Source: Rhodobacterales bacterium UBA3080 (GTDB taxonomy: Bacteria > Pseudomonadota > Alphaproteobacteria > Rhodobacterales > Rhodobacteraceae). Taken from it: a DNA stretch of 10,824 nucleotides. Under the pieces are notes generated by a model. The model was not told the origin of the DNA, made no database searches, and was given only the letters and a program-made list of their open reading frames with translations. The stretch spans positions 1 to 10,824 of the forward strand of contig DFBM01000099.1 of assembly GCA_002366645.1 (NCBI GenBank), read 5' to 3'. Positions 5,611 through 10,824 of this stretch are shown here, in pieces; position 1 is the stretch's first letter; each line of letters begins with the position of its first letter. A program made the translations under genes and the position numbers.

Positions 5611-6062
5611 ATAAACGACTCGGCGCTGAAGTTGCCGACGTTGCCAAGCATCTGCTGGAAGAATGACAGTTTCCGGCCACCAGTCACGGTTTCGCGAGTA
5701 TTTAGGTTGATAAGGATGCCGTCTTCGAGGCCGTAAGTATCAACCTGCGCGACGCGCCCCGCCCCGTTGAAAGTTACAGCCAGAATCTGGCGATCTGTCA
5801 CTTTGGGTGCGAAAAAGGCGAACTTACGGACGGTGTAGGAAACGTAATACCAGGCGCTATCGCCCTCGACACCCTTGGTGGTTGGTTCGCCCAGCAACTG
5901 CAGGACCGAATCTTTGGTGCCAGTGCCAGCCGCGATATCCGCAACATCGGCAGAGACAGGCAGATACCCGTGAGTGTTGATGATCGGGGAGCATCCCGAG
6001 GTTAGAATCGCCCCGCCAAGCATGGTCACCAACAACGCTTTGTGTATCTTATTGCCTGACAT
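5607..6062 (-). CDS. bamE: BamE/SmpA-like outer-membrane assembly lipoprotein
   Basis: The protein has 151 residues. Its N-terminus is a lipoprotein signal: Lys5 and Lys8, a hydrophobic run ALLVTMLGGAIL (9-20) and the lipobox TSGC with the lipidated Cys24. Thr at -3 is less usual than Leu but acceptable. After cleavage the mature part carries the SmpA/BamE pattern: IAAGTGTKDSVLQLLGEPTTKG (43-64, compare the family's G.T..dV...LG.P) and WYYVSY (71-76), then a beta-strand region with QILAVTFNGAGRV (92-104). BamE is an accessory lipoprotein of the BAM complex that inserts beta-barrel proteins into the outer membrane. In related genomes, as I recall, it stands divergent from yceD-rpmF as here. 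ATG at 6062 follows GAGGG by about five bases. The gene name is by family only. Confidence 0.82.
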   Translation of the reverse strand: MSGNKIHKALLVTMLGGAILTSGCSPIINTHGYLPVSADVADIAAGTGTKDSVLQLLGEPTTKGVEGDSAWYYVSYTVRKFAFFAPKVTDRQILAVTFNGAGRVAQVDTYGLEDGILINLNTRETVTGGRKLSFFQQMLGNVGNFSAESFI

Positions 6063-6090
6063 AATTACCCTCGTTCAAAACCGAATGCCC

Positions 6091-6119
6091 TTGATTGCAC
6101 CATCAACGCATGATCTAAA
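6091..6119 (+). promoter_or_regulatory. Candidate promoter of yceD
   Basis: TTGATT (6091-6096) and TCTAAA (6114-6119) have a 17-base spacer, with a predicted start near 6126. This fits a yceD start at ATG 6168 and argues against the TTG at 6129. A second -10-like TACAAT (6145-6150) lacks a good -35. Confidence 0.35.
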
Positions 6120-6167
6120 CCACGAATCTTGACGCATACAGCGCTACAATCCCCTTTTCGGCACGAT

Positions 6168-6749
6168 ATGACAATGGCAGAAACGATCAAAAATCAGAAC
6201 GACACCCCAGAGTTTTCGCGGATCATCAAGGTCTCGAAGCTGGCGAATACCGCGAGCCTTCCTTTCAGCGAGCATCCGTCTGAAGAGGAAGCCAAAGATA
6301 TGGCGAAACTTTTCGACGTGATTTCGGTGAAGAAGATGCGCTTTGAAGGCGAAATCTCGCCTTTCGGAGCGGATGGCTGGTTGCTGGAAGGCAAGCTCGG
6401 CGCGACGGTTACACAGAACTGTATCATCACGCTAGCAACTGTGCGCACACGCATCGATATAGATGTGCGTCGCAATTTTGTGCCGATGGCAGAGCATGAC
6501 GGCAGCGAAATCATCCACGATATCTCGGACGATGATGAAACCGAGCCGTTGGGCAAGGAAATCGACCTCGGTCTAATAGCAATGGAGGCGCTGGCGCTGG
6601 TGATTCCCGAATACCCGCGGGTTGAGGGCGCCGAACTGGGCGAAGCCGATTTCACCCCCCCTGGCACTGAGCCAATCACTGAAGAGAAGGCAAAACCCTT
6701 TGCCGGTCTTGCCGCGCTGAAGGAAAAGTTGTCGAATACCGACGATTAA
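6168..6749 (+). CDS. yceD: YceD/DUF177 family protein (23S rRNA accumulation / large-subunit related)
   Basis: YceD (DUF177) proteins are encoded next to rpmF in very many bacteria and affect 23S rRNA accumulation; the mechanism is not settled. From ATG 6168 the protein has 193 residues. Family marks are EFSRIIKVSKL (15-25), a single Cys in QNCIITLATVRTRID (83-97; in many homologues this is part of a C-x-x-C or CL motif), the acidic EIIHDISDDDETEPLG (114-129), IDLGLIAMEALALVIPEYPR (132-151) and the C-terminal PFAGLAALKEKL (177-188). Start choice: an in-frame TTG at 6129 would add 13 residues but has no Shine-Dalgarno; ATG 6168 and ATG 6174 are more plausible, though neither has a strong ribosome site. 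rpmF follows after 150 bases. Confidence 0.87.
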   Translation: MTMAETIKNQNDTPEFSRIIKVSKLANTASLPFSEHPSEEEAKDMAKLFDVISVKKMRFEGEISPFGADGWLLEGKLGATVTQNCIITLATVRTRIDIDVRRNFVPMAEHDGSEIIHDISDDDETEPLGKEIDLGLIAMEALALVIPEYPRVEGAELGEADFTPPGTEPITEEKAKPFAGLAALKEKLSNTDD

Positions 6750-6899
6750 ACGCAAAAAGCCCTTGCGGTTTTCGCAATTTACAGTATTTATCCGGCTTCG
6801 TTTCCTGTTCAGGTTAGCGGCCTTCTGTACATCTTCAGTGCAGAACAAGTTGATGCTGAATTACGGGGCTCTGCCCCAAACATGAATTAGAGGTCCGTT
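6750..6899 (+). other. yceD-rpmF spacer with hairpins and a possible rpmF promoter
   Basis: This spacer is the longest inside the yceD-to-merR block. Just after the yceD stop, CGCAA (6751-6755) and TTGCG (6763-6767) form a small stem followed by GTTTTC, a weak attenuator or terminator. TTGCGG (6763-6768) with TATTTA (6785-6790), 16 bases apart, could be a weak promoter. TTCAG (6834-6838) can pair with CTGAA (6856-6860). GGGGC-TCT-GCCCC (6865-6877) is a compact GC-rich stem 22 bases before the rpmF ATG. Leader regulation of L32 is possible but not shown. Confidence 0.4.
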
Positions 6900-7106
6900 A
6901 TGGCTGTTCCTAAGAGTAAGATCACACGTATGAAACGTGGCATGCGTCGTTCGCACGATGCGCTGACAGCGTTCAATCCGAACGAATGTTCCAACTGTGG
7001 CGAACTGAAGCGCCCACATCACGTTTGCGGTGCTTGCGGGCACTATGCAGAGCGTGAAGTCGTTGCTATGGTCGAAGATACAGATTTCGACGAAGACGCG
7101 GCGTAA
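6900..7106 (+). CDS. rpmF: 50S ribosomal protein L32
   Basis: L32 is a small zinc-ribbon protein of the large ribosomal subunit. The 68 residues begin with the characteristic basic MAVPKSKITRMKRGMRRSH. The zinc ribbon is complete: Cys30 and Cys33 (CSNC), Cys43 and Cys46 (CGAC), so this is the zinc-binding (C+) form. The tail EDTDFDEDAA is acidic. GAGG at 6890-6893 lies six bases before the ATG. The gene sits between yceD and plsX, the widely conserved arrangement that links ribosome and lipid genes. plsX starts 23 bases after the stop. Confidence 0.98.
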   Translation: MAVPKSKITRMKRGMRRSHDALTAFNPNECSNCGELKRPHHVCGACGHYAEREVVAMVEDTDFDEDAA

Positions 7107-7129
7107 GCTAAGAACGAGGTTAGTCCGGT

Positions 7130-8230
7130 ATGACCACAGAATTACACCGGACTGTTTCTACCCACCCTGAATCCGTCGTGATTTCGATCGACGCTATGGG
7201 AGGCGACAGCGGCGTTGGTGCTATCGTTGATGGCATCGGGTTGTCCGCTGACAAAAATCCAGACATTCGATTTATCGTCCACGGCGATTCGGCCAAGATC
7301 AACGCGCTTTTGAATAAGAAGCCCGAACTGGCCCGACGTGTGGACGTTCGTCATGCAGACAAAGTCATCTCGATGGATGAAAAGCCGGCGCGCGCCCTAA
7401 GGGGGGGCAAAGGTTCTAGCATGTGGAATGCGCTGGAAAGCGTCGAAAAGGGCGAAGCGACAGTTGCTGTTTCCTGCGGGAACACCGGCGCGCTTATGGC
7501 AATCGCCATGTTGCGGTTGCGCAAATTGCCAGGTGTTAACCGCCCTGCTATCGCGGTGCTATGGCCCTCGCGTAATCCTTCCGGTCACAATGTGATGCTG
7601 GACATGGGCGCAGACATCAAAGCTGACGCCGAGGACTTACTGCAATACGCCATCATGGGTTCCAGCTATGCCCGCAACGGTTTTGGACTGGATCGCCCGC
7701 GTGTTGGCCTTTTGAACATCGGCACCGAAGAACATAAGGGCCGTCCGGAATTGCAGGACGCGGCCAAGCTATGTGATGCGGCGCAGCAAGATGGCGACTT
7801 TGAATACATCGGGTTTGTCGAGGGTAGCGACCTGCCCTCCGATAAGGTGGACATCATCGTGACCGACGGTTTCACCGGCAACGTCGCGCTAAAAGCCAGC
7901 GAGGGCACAGCCAAGCTGGTTGGCGAGTTCCTGAAGGATGCATTCACGCATACGCCTTTGGCGAAACTGGCAGCGATTTTCGCGATGACTTCGTTGAAGC
8001 GATTGGCAAACCGGATTGATCCACGGCGCGTTAACGGCGGGGTATTCCTTGGCCTGAACGGCACGGTCATCAAATCCCACGGCAGCGCTGACGCGATCGG
8101 CGTTTCGGCGGCTATCAAACTGGCGTTTACGCTGGCGGAGAACGGTTTCTCGGAAAAACTGGCGGCGCGGGTTGCATCCGGTGCCCCGGCCAGCAAGAAT
8201 ACAACAGCATCAAAACAAAACGAGGCGTAA
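7130..8230 (+). CDS. plsX: Phosphate acyltransferase (acyl-ACP:phosphate)
   Basis: PlsX converts acyl-ACP and phosphate into acyl phosphate, the donor used by PlsY to make lysophosphatidic acid; it is a peripheral inner-membrane enzyme. The 366 residues have ISIDAMGGDSG (18-28), SCGNTGALM (115-123), NRPAIAVLWP (137-146), LLNIGTEEHKG (194-204) and TDGFTGNVALK (245-255), all standard PlsX blocks. Length is slightly above the usual 330-350 residues through an N-terminal lead of about 15 residues before the first strand and a polar tail (ASKNTTASKQNEA). The ATG at 7130 has GAGG upstream. Three bases separate its stop from fabH, whose ribosome site lies within the plsX 3' end, so the pair is translationally linked. 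Confidence 0.97.
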   Translation: MTTELHRTVSTHPESVVISIDAMGGDSGVGAIVDGIGLSADKNPDIRFIVHGDSAKINALLNKKPELARRVDVRHADKVISMDEKPARALRGGKGSSMWNALESVEKGEATVAVSCGNTGALMAIAMLRLRKLPGVNRPAIAVLWPSRNPSGHNVMLDMGADIKADAEDLLQYAIMGSSYARNGFGLDRPRVGLLNIGTEEHKGRPELQDAAKLCDAAQQDGDFEYIGFVEGSDLPSDKVDIIVTDGFTGNVALKASEGTAKLVGEFLKDAFTHTPLAKLAAIFAMTSLKRLANRIDPRRVNGGVFLGLNGTVIKSHGSADAIGVSAAIKLAFTLAENGFSEKLAARVASGAPASKNTTASKQNEA

Positions 8231-8233
8231 ACC

Positions 8234-9211
8234 ATGAGCGTGATCCGCGCGGTAGCAAAAGGCTGCGGCCATTACCTTCCTGAAAGGGTTGTGGAGAACG
8301 AAGAGTTTACCAAAACACTCGACACGTCGGACGAATGGATTCGCGCGCGCACCGGTATCGAACGCCGGCATTTTGCGGCGGACGATCAGATGACCTCGGA
8401 TCTGGCGTTTGAAGCGGCCAAAATGGCGTTGGCGAATGCTGGCATAACAGGCGCAGACCTTGATGCCATCATTCTGGCGACAGCGACACCAGACCAAACC
8501 TTCCCTGCCACTGCCACAAAATTGCAGCACGCGGTTGGAATGGTCGGAGGATTCGCGTTTGACCTTCATGCTGTATGTGCAGGATTTATTTATGCCTTGG
8601 CCAACGCAACGGCGTTAATCGAATCCGGCCATGCCAAAACCGTGATGGTTGTCGGGGCCGAAACCTTCTCCCGCATACTGGACTTTACGGACCGCGGCAC
8701 CTGTGTGCTGTTCGGCGACGGTGCGGGCGCGATAATTTTGCAGGCCGAAGAAGGCGACGGCACTGGCGGAGACCGTGGCGTGCTTTCAACGGACCTCAAT
8801 TCTGACGGGCGTTACAACGATCTGCTCTATGTTGATGGCGGAGTGTCGTCGACGCAATCAACAGGTGTCGTGAAGATGCAGGGGCAGGAAGTTTTCAAGC
8901 ATGCTGTGTCCAAACTGGCATCAAGTGGCGAAAAAGCTTTGGAGCTTGCGGGCCTTGCCGACAGTGACATCGACTGGATTGTGCCGCATCAGGCAAACTT
9001 GCGAATTATCAAACGTACCGCACAGAAAATGGGTGTGCCGATGGAGCATGTGGTGGTCACAGTGCAGGATCATGGCAACACATCTGCGGCCTCGATTCCA
9101 CTGGCGCTGTCCGTTGCTGTTGAACGCGGGCAGGTCAAACAGGGCGACTTATTGCTGCTGGAAGCGATCGGCGGGGGCCTCGCTTGGGGGGCGGCAGCGA
9201 TACGCTGGTAA
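8234..9211 (+). CDS. fabH: 3-oxoacyl-[acyl-carrier-protein] synthase III (KAS III)
   Basis: FabH condenses acetyl-CoA (or another short acyl-CoA) with malonyl-ACP and so starts fatty-acid chains. The 325 residues match the usual FabH length. The catalytic triad is complete: Cys115 (DLHAVCAGF), His252 (VPHQANLRI) and Asn282 (DHGNTSAASIP). The N-terminal TSDEWIRARTGIERRH (31-46) is a typical FabH signature, and the end LEAIGGGLAWGAAAIRW fits the family. GAGG in the end of plsX supplies the ribosome site. The gene follows plsX by 3 bases. No terminator is evident in the 90 bases before ihfA, so some read-through into ihfA is likely. Confidence 0.97.
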   Translation: MSVIRAVAKGCGHYLPERVVENEEFTKTLDTSDEWIRARTGIERRHFAADDQMTSDLAFEAAKMALANAGITGADLDAIILATATPDQTFPATATKLQHAVGMVGGFAFDLHAVCAGFIYALANATALIESGHAKTVMVVGAETFSRILDFTDRGTCVLFGDGAGAIILQAEEGDGTGGDRGVLSTDLNSDGRYNDLLYVDGGVSSTQSTGVVKMQGQEVFKHAVSKLASSGEKALELAGLADSDIDWIVPHQANLRIIKRTAQKMGVPMEHVVVTVQDHGNTSAASIPLALSVAVERGQVKQGDLLLLEAIGGGLAWGAAAIRW

Positions 9212-9244
9212 CCAAATTGCCCCACCGCTTCTAAGTCATTGTTA

Positions 9245-9274
9245 TTGACTCTGAATCCAGAATCCCAATATCCT
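9245..9274 (+). promoter_or_regulatory. Candidate promoter of ihfA
   Basis: TTGACT (9245-9250), one base from the -35 consensus, is 18 bases from TATCCT (9269-9274). The predicted start is near 9281, about 20 bases before the ihfA ATG at 9302. This would let ihfA be expressed apart from the lipid genes upstream. Confidence 0.5.
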
Positions 9275-9301
9275 AGTGAAAACTTCAGGATGGGAAATCA
9301 A

Positions 9302-9604
9302 ATGAGCGAAACTACTCTGACGCGTATGGATTTAAGCGAAGCCGTATTTCGTGAAGTTGGATTGTCGAGAAACGAGTCTGCTGATCTTGTAGAATCTGTT
9401 CTCGATCATGTCTCGGATGCTTTGGTGGCTGGCGAAAGTGTAAAAATTTCGTCGTTTGGCACCTTCTCGATCCGCTCCAAGAACGAACGTATCGGCCGCA
9501 ATCCGAAAACCGGCGAAGAGGTGCCAATCGCGCCACGTCGCGTTCTGACGTTCCGCCCCTCGCATCTGATGAAAGAGCGTGTAGACAGCGGCAACAAAAG
9601 CTAG
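9302..9604 (+). CDS. ihfA: Integration host factor subunit alpha
   Basis: IHF-alpha pairs with IHF-beta to bend DNA sharply in transcription control, recombination and nucleoid structure. The start is ATG 9302 (MSETTLTRMDLSEAVF...), giving 100 residues, the normal size. Upstream in-frame ATGs would add residues without homology, and they fall inside the predicted promoter. The DNA-binding signature GRNPKTGEEVPIAPRRVLTFRPS, with the intercalating Pro in its beta-arm, is at about residues 63-85; it is preceded by VKISSFGTFSIR (47-58). RMDLSEAVFREVGLSRNESADLVE at the N-terminus is typical of alphaproteobacterial IhfA and distinguishes it from HU. merR follows after 9 bases. Confidence 0.96.
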   Translation: MSETTLTRMDLSEAVFREVGLSRNESADLVESVLDHVSDALVAGESVKISSFGTFSIRSKNERIGRNPKTGEEVPIAPRRVLTFRPSHLMKERVDSGNKS

Positions 9605-9613
9605 GCCAACCCT

Positions 9614-10030
9614 ATGCAAAAGTCCCCTTCCGCGTTTCGCACCATCAGTGAGGTAGGTGACGTCTTGGGGGTTCCCGCACATGTGTTGCGGTTCTGGGAA
9701 AGCAAGTTCACACAGATCAAGCCGGTCAAGCGTGGTGGCGGGCGGCGGTATTACCGCCCGGAAGATGTCGCACTGATACGCGGCATCCAACATCTGTTGC
9801 ACGAACAAGGCATGACCATCAAAGGTGCGCAGAAGGTTCTGCGCGAACGTGGCGTCAAAGCGATCATCGCAATGGGCAAGAATTTGCTTGAGGATTCGGT
9901 CCCCGCCACGCCGATTGAGCAGCCTGTGGAGACCGTTCCAGAAGTGCCGAAATCAGACCTCGCCGCAATTTACGCCCGCCTGCTCGATATGCGTAATTCC
10001 ATCGAAACCCAGATTTCGGAGATCGGCTGA
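9614..10030 (+). CDS. MerR family transcriptional regulator
   Basis: The protein has 138 residues. An N-terminal winged helix-turn-helix of MerR type is clear: FRTISEVGDVLGVPAHVLRFWESKF (8-32), then the wing region GGGRRYYRPEDVALIRGIQHLL (41-62) and a helix GMTIKGAQKVLRERG (66-80). The rest is a Pro/Glu linker (95-113) and a short helix LAAIYARLLDMRNSIETQISEI that could be the dimerising coiled coil. No metal-binding Cys residues are present, so it is not a MerR/CueR-type metal sensor; the W-E-S-K-F signature is that of the MlrA-like subgroup. Regulators of this kind downstream of ihfA are common in alphaproteobacteria; targets are unknown to me. The gene follows ihfA by 9 bases and has only a weak ribosome site (AGG), so it is likely expressed with ihfA. 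Confidence 0.88.
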   Translation: MQKSPSAFRTISEVGDVLGVPAHVLRFWESKFTQIKPVKRGGGRRYYRPEDVALIRGIQHLLHEQGMTIKGAQKVLRERGVKAIIAMGKNLLEDSVPATPIEQPVETVPEVPKSDLAAIYARLLDMRNSIETQISEIG

Positions 10031-10049
10031 ATGCCCCCGTTTTTCCCGC

Positions 10050-10077
10050 TTGCCACCAATGTTTTGATCGCTATAAC
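10050..10077 (+). promoter_or_regulatory. Promoter of tRNA-Pro
   Basis: TTGCCA (10050-10055) and TATAAC (10072-10077) have a 16-base spacer; each hexamer differs from consensus at one position. The predicted start at about 10084 is four bases before the mature tRNA 5' end, as expected for a short tRNA leader. Confidence 0.6.
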
Positions 10078-10087
10078 AACCGTCAGT

Positions 10088-10164
10088 CGGGCTATAGCGC
10101 AGTCTGGTAGCGCGTCCGTCTGGGGGACGGAAGGTCGTGGGTTCGAATCCCGCTAGCCCGACCA
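10088..10164 (+). tRNA. tRNA-Pro (anticodon GGG)
   Basis: The 77 bases fold into a complete cloverleaf. The acceptor stem CGGGCTA (10088-10094) pairs fully with TAGCCCG (10154-10160). The D stem is GCGC/GCGC. The anticodon stem TCCGT/ACGGA encloses the loop CTGGGGG, with anticodon GGG at 10122-10124, reading CCC and CCU. The T arm is GTGGG-TTCGAAT-CCCGC. ACCA is encoded (10161-10164), so the CCA end is genomic. It has its own promoter and is followed by a strong terminator. Confidence 0.98.
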
Positions 10165-10169
10165 ATTTC

Positions 10170-10204
10170 AAAACGCTGGCGTTACCGTCGGCGTTTTTGT
10201 TTTT
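10170..10204 (+). terminator. Intrinsic terminator after tRNA-Pro
   Basis: AAAACGCTGGCG (10170-10181) pairs over 12 positions, two of them G-T, with CGTCGGCGTTTT (10186-10197) around the loop TTAC. The stem is followed by T-rich sequence ending in GTTTTTC. Structure and placement five bases after the tRNA CCA end make this a clear rho-independent terminator. Confidence 0.8.
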
Positions 10205-10216
10205 CAGGATAAAGAA

Positions 10217-10824
10217 ATGAAAAAATCCCCTCAAGGTGTCCTACCAAGCCAAACCATCCGTGAAATGCTGGCCGACGGGCGCATCACAGTCAGCGAACCG
10301 ATTCCGGAAGGCCAGATACAGCCAGCGAGTCTGGACCTGCGATTGGGGAACGTGGCTTACCGCGTTCGTGCGTCTTTCCTTCCAGGTAAGGACCGCAGCA
10401 TCGTCGAGCGCCTCGAAGACTTCGAGATGCACCGGATAGATCTAACCAACGGTGCGGTGTTGGAAAAAGGGTGTGTATACGTGGTGCCGTTGATGGAGGG
10501 CCTCAACCTGCCCGAGAACACCAACGCGATTGCCAATGCTAAAAGCTCGACCGGTCGACTGGATTTGTTTACGCGGCTAATTACGGACGGCGGCACCGAG
10601 TTTGACAGGATCGAGTCGGGGTATGCCGGTCCTCTCTACGCAGAGATTTCACCACGGTCATTTTCGGTTCTGGCGCGCCCCGGTATGCGGCTGAACCAAA
10701 TCCGCTTCCGTCAGGGACAAGTGGTTTTAAGCGATGATGAGCTGCGGGCGATGGACGCCGAACATGCGTTGGTCGATGTCGAAGCGCATATAGACAACGG
10801 GCTAGGCTTCTCCGTCGATCTAAC
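10217..10824 (+). CDS. dcd: dCTP deaminase, long (two-domain) form, 3' end outside the window
   Basis: dCTP deaminase converts dCTP to dUTP, the source of dUMP for thymidylate synthesis. The first 202 codons are present and the frame is open to the window edge. Family motifs: QPASLDLRLG (35-44), NAKSSTGRLD (107-116, compare the family's R/K-S-S motif), GYAGPLYAEISP (135-146, with Glu143 at the position of the catalytic Glu) and PGMRLNQIRF (155-164). The chain then continues with SDDELRAM and VDVEAHIDNGLGFSVDL, beyond the end of a normal 190-residue Dcd. This matches the approximately 360-residue alphaproteobacterial form, which appears to be a tandem of two dUTPase-like folds. The ATG at 10217 has AGGA seven bases before it. 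The start lies only 12 bases after the tRNA-Pro terminator. The gene symbol is by family. Confidence 0.88.
   Translation, partial: MKKSPQGVLPSQTIREMLADGRITVSEPIPEGQIQPASLDLRLGNVAYRVRASFLPGKDRSIVERLEDFEMHRIDLTNGAVLEKGCVYVVPLMEGLNLPENTNAIANAKSSTGRLDLFTRLITDGGTEFDRIESGYAGPLYAEISPRSFSVLARPGMRLNQIRFRQGQVVLSDDELRAMDAEHALVDVEAHIDNGLGFSVDL

Noticed and set aside
6129..6167. TTG start giving YceD 13 extra residues
   Set aside because: No Shine-Dalgarno precedes it, the added residues are not family-like, and it lies almost on the predicted transcription start.
9196..9208. CAGCG-ATA-CGCTG hairpin at the end of fabH as a terminator
   Set aside because: It is only 5 bp, lies inside the coding sequence and has no T-run after it. 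It encodes conserved C-terminal residues.
9239..9301. In-frame N-terminal extension of IhfA (21 residues)
   Set aside because: It runs through the predicted promoter, has no homology to IhfA as I know it, and the ATG at 9302 gives the normal 100-residue protein.
9953..10234. A 93-residue minus-strand reading frame containing GLAGFEPTTFRPPDGRA
   Set aside because: This peptide is the well-known spurious translation of the antisense strand of a tRNA gene. It lies exactly across tRNA-Pro, so it is not a gene.
1..10824. Possible mobile element, prophage, CRISPR array or defence system
   Set aside because: I found no transposase, integrase, phage gene, direct-repeat array or toxin-antitoxin pair. 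Although tRNA genes can be integration sites, I see no repeat of the tRNA-Pro 3' end in the window.

Overview
The window is ordinary chromosomal housekeeping DNA of an alphaproteobacterium, most likely a Rhodobacteraceae (Roseobacter-group) species. The evidence is a type II lumazine synthase (RibH2) behind an FMN riboswitch, a 231-residue PyrE, an OlsB-type ornithine acyltransferase, the gene order yceD-rpmF-plsX-fabH-ihfA-merR with a divergent bamE-like lipoprotein gene, and a long-form (about 360-residue family) dCTP deaminase. Base composition is moderate (by eye mid-50s % GC) and uniform. I see no phage, IS element, CRISPR array or other sign of recent transfer.

Layout. Positions 1-670 (minus strand): the 5' part of ribH2, cut by the window edge, preceded by a candidate terminator, a complete FMN aptamer, a small 5' hairpin and a candidate promoter. 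Positions 668-1777 (minus): an ATP-grasp ligase of unknown substrate with a hydrophobic N-terminal segment. Positions 1778-2073: a non-coding gap between divergent genes. Positions 2074-3815 (plus): the pyrimidine genes pyrC and pyrE, 8 bases apart. Positions 3832-5104 (minus): a DUF2478 protein and, upstream of it, olsB. Positions 5215-5610 (plus): msrB, divergent from olsB with apparently overlapping promoters. Positions 5607-6062 (minus): a BamE/SmpA-like lipoprotein whose stop codon shares a CTAG with that of msrB. Positions 6168-10030 (plus): yceD, rpmF, plsX, fabH, ihfA and a MerR-family regulator. Positions 10088-10204: tRNA-Pro(GGG) with its own promoter and terminator. Position 10217 to the end: the start of a dCTP deaminase gene.

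How the genes fit together. pyrC and pyrE encode steps 3 and 5 of de novo UMP synthesis, and the dCTP deaminase feeds dUMP/dTTP synthesis. YceD and L32 belong to 50S/23S rRNA metabolism. PlsX and FabH connect fatty-acid initiation to phospholipid synthesis. OlsB acts in ornithine-lipid synthesis and the BamE-like lipoprotein in outer-membrane assembly, so much of the window concerns the envelope. IHF-alpha and the MerR protein are regulators downstream of the lipid genes; ihfA appears to have its own promoter.

I found no convincing undescribed multi-gene system. The points most worth a second look are the ATP-grasp enzyme of unknown substrate, the DUF2478 gene downstream of olsB, the 5' hairpin in the riboswitch leader that resembles an aptamer arm, the overlapping olsB/msrB promoters, and the dcd start placed directly behind the tRNA-Pro terminator.
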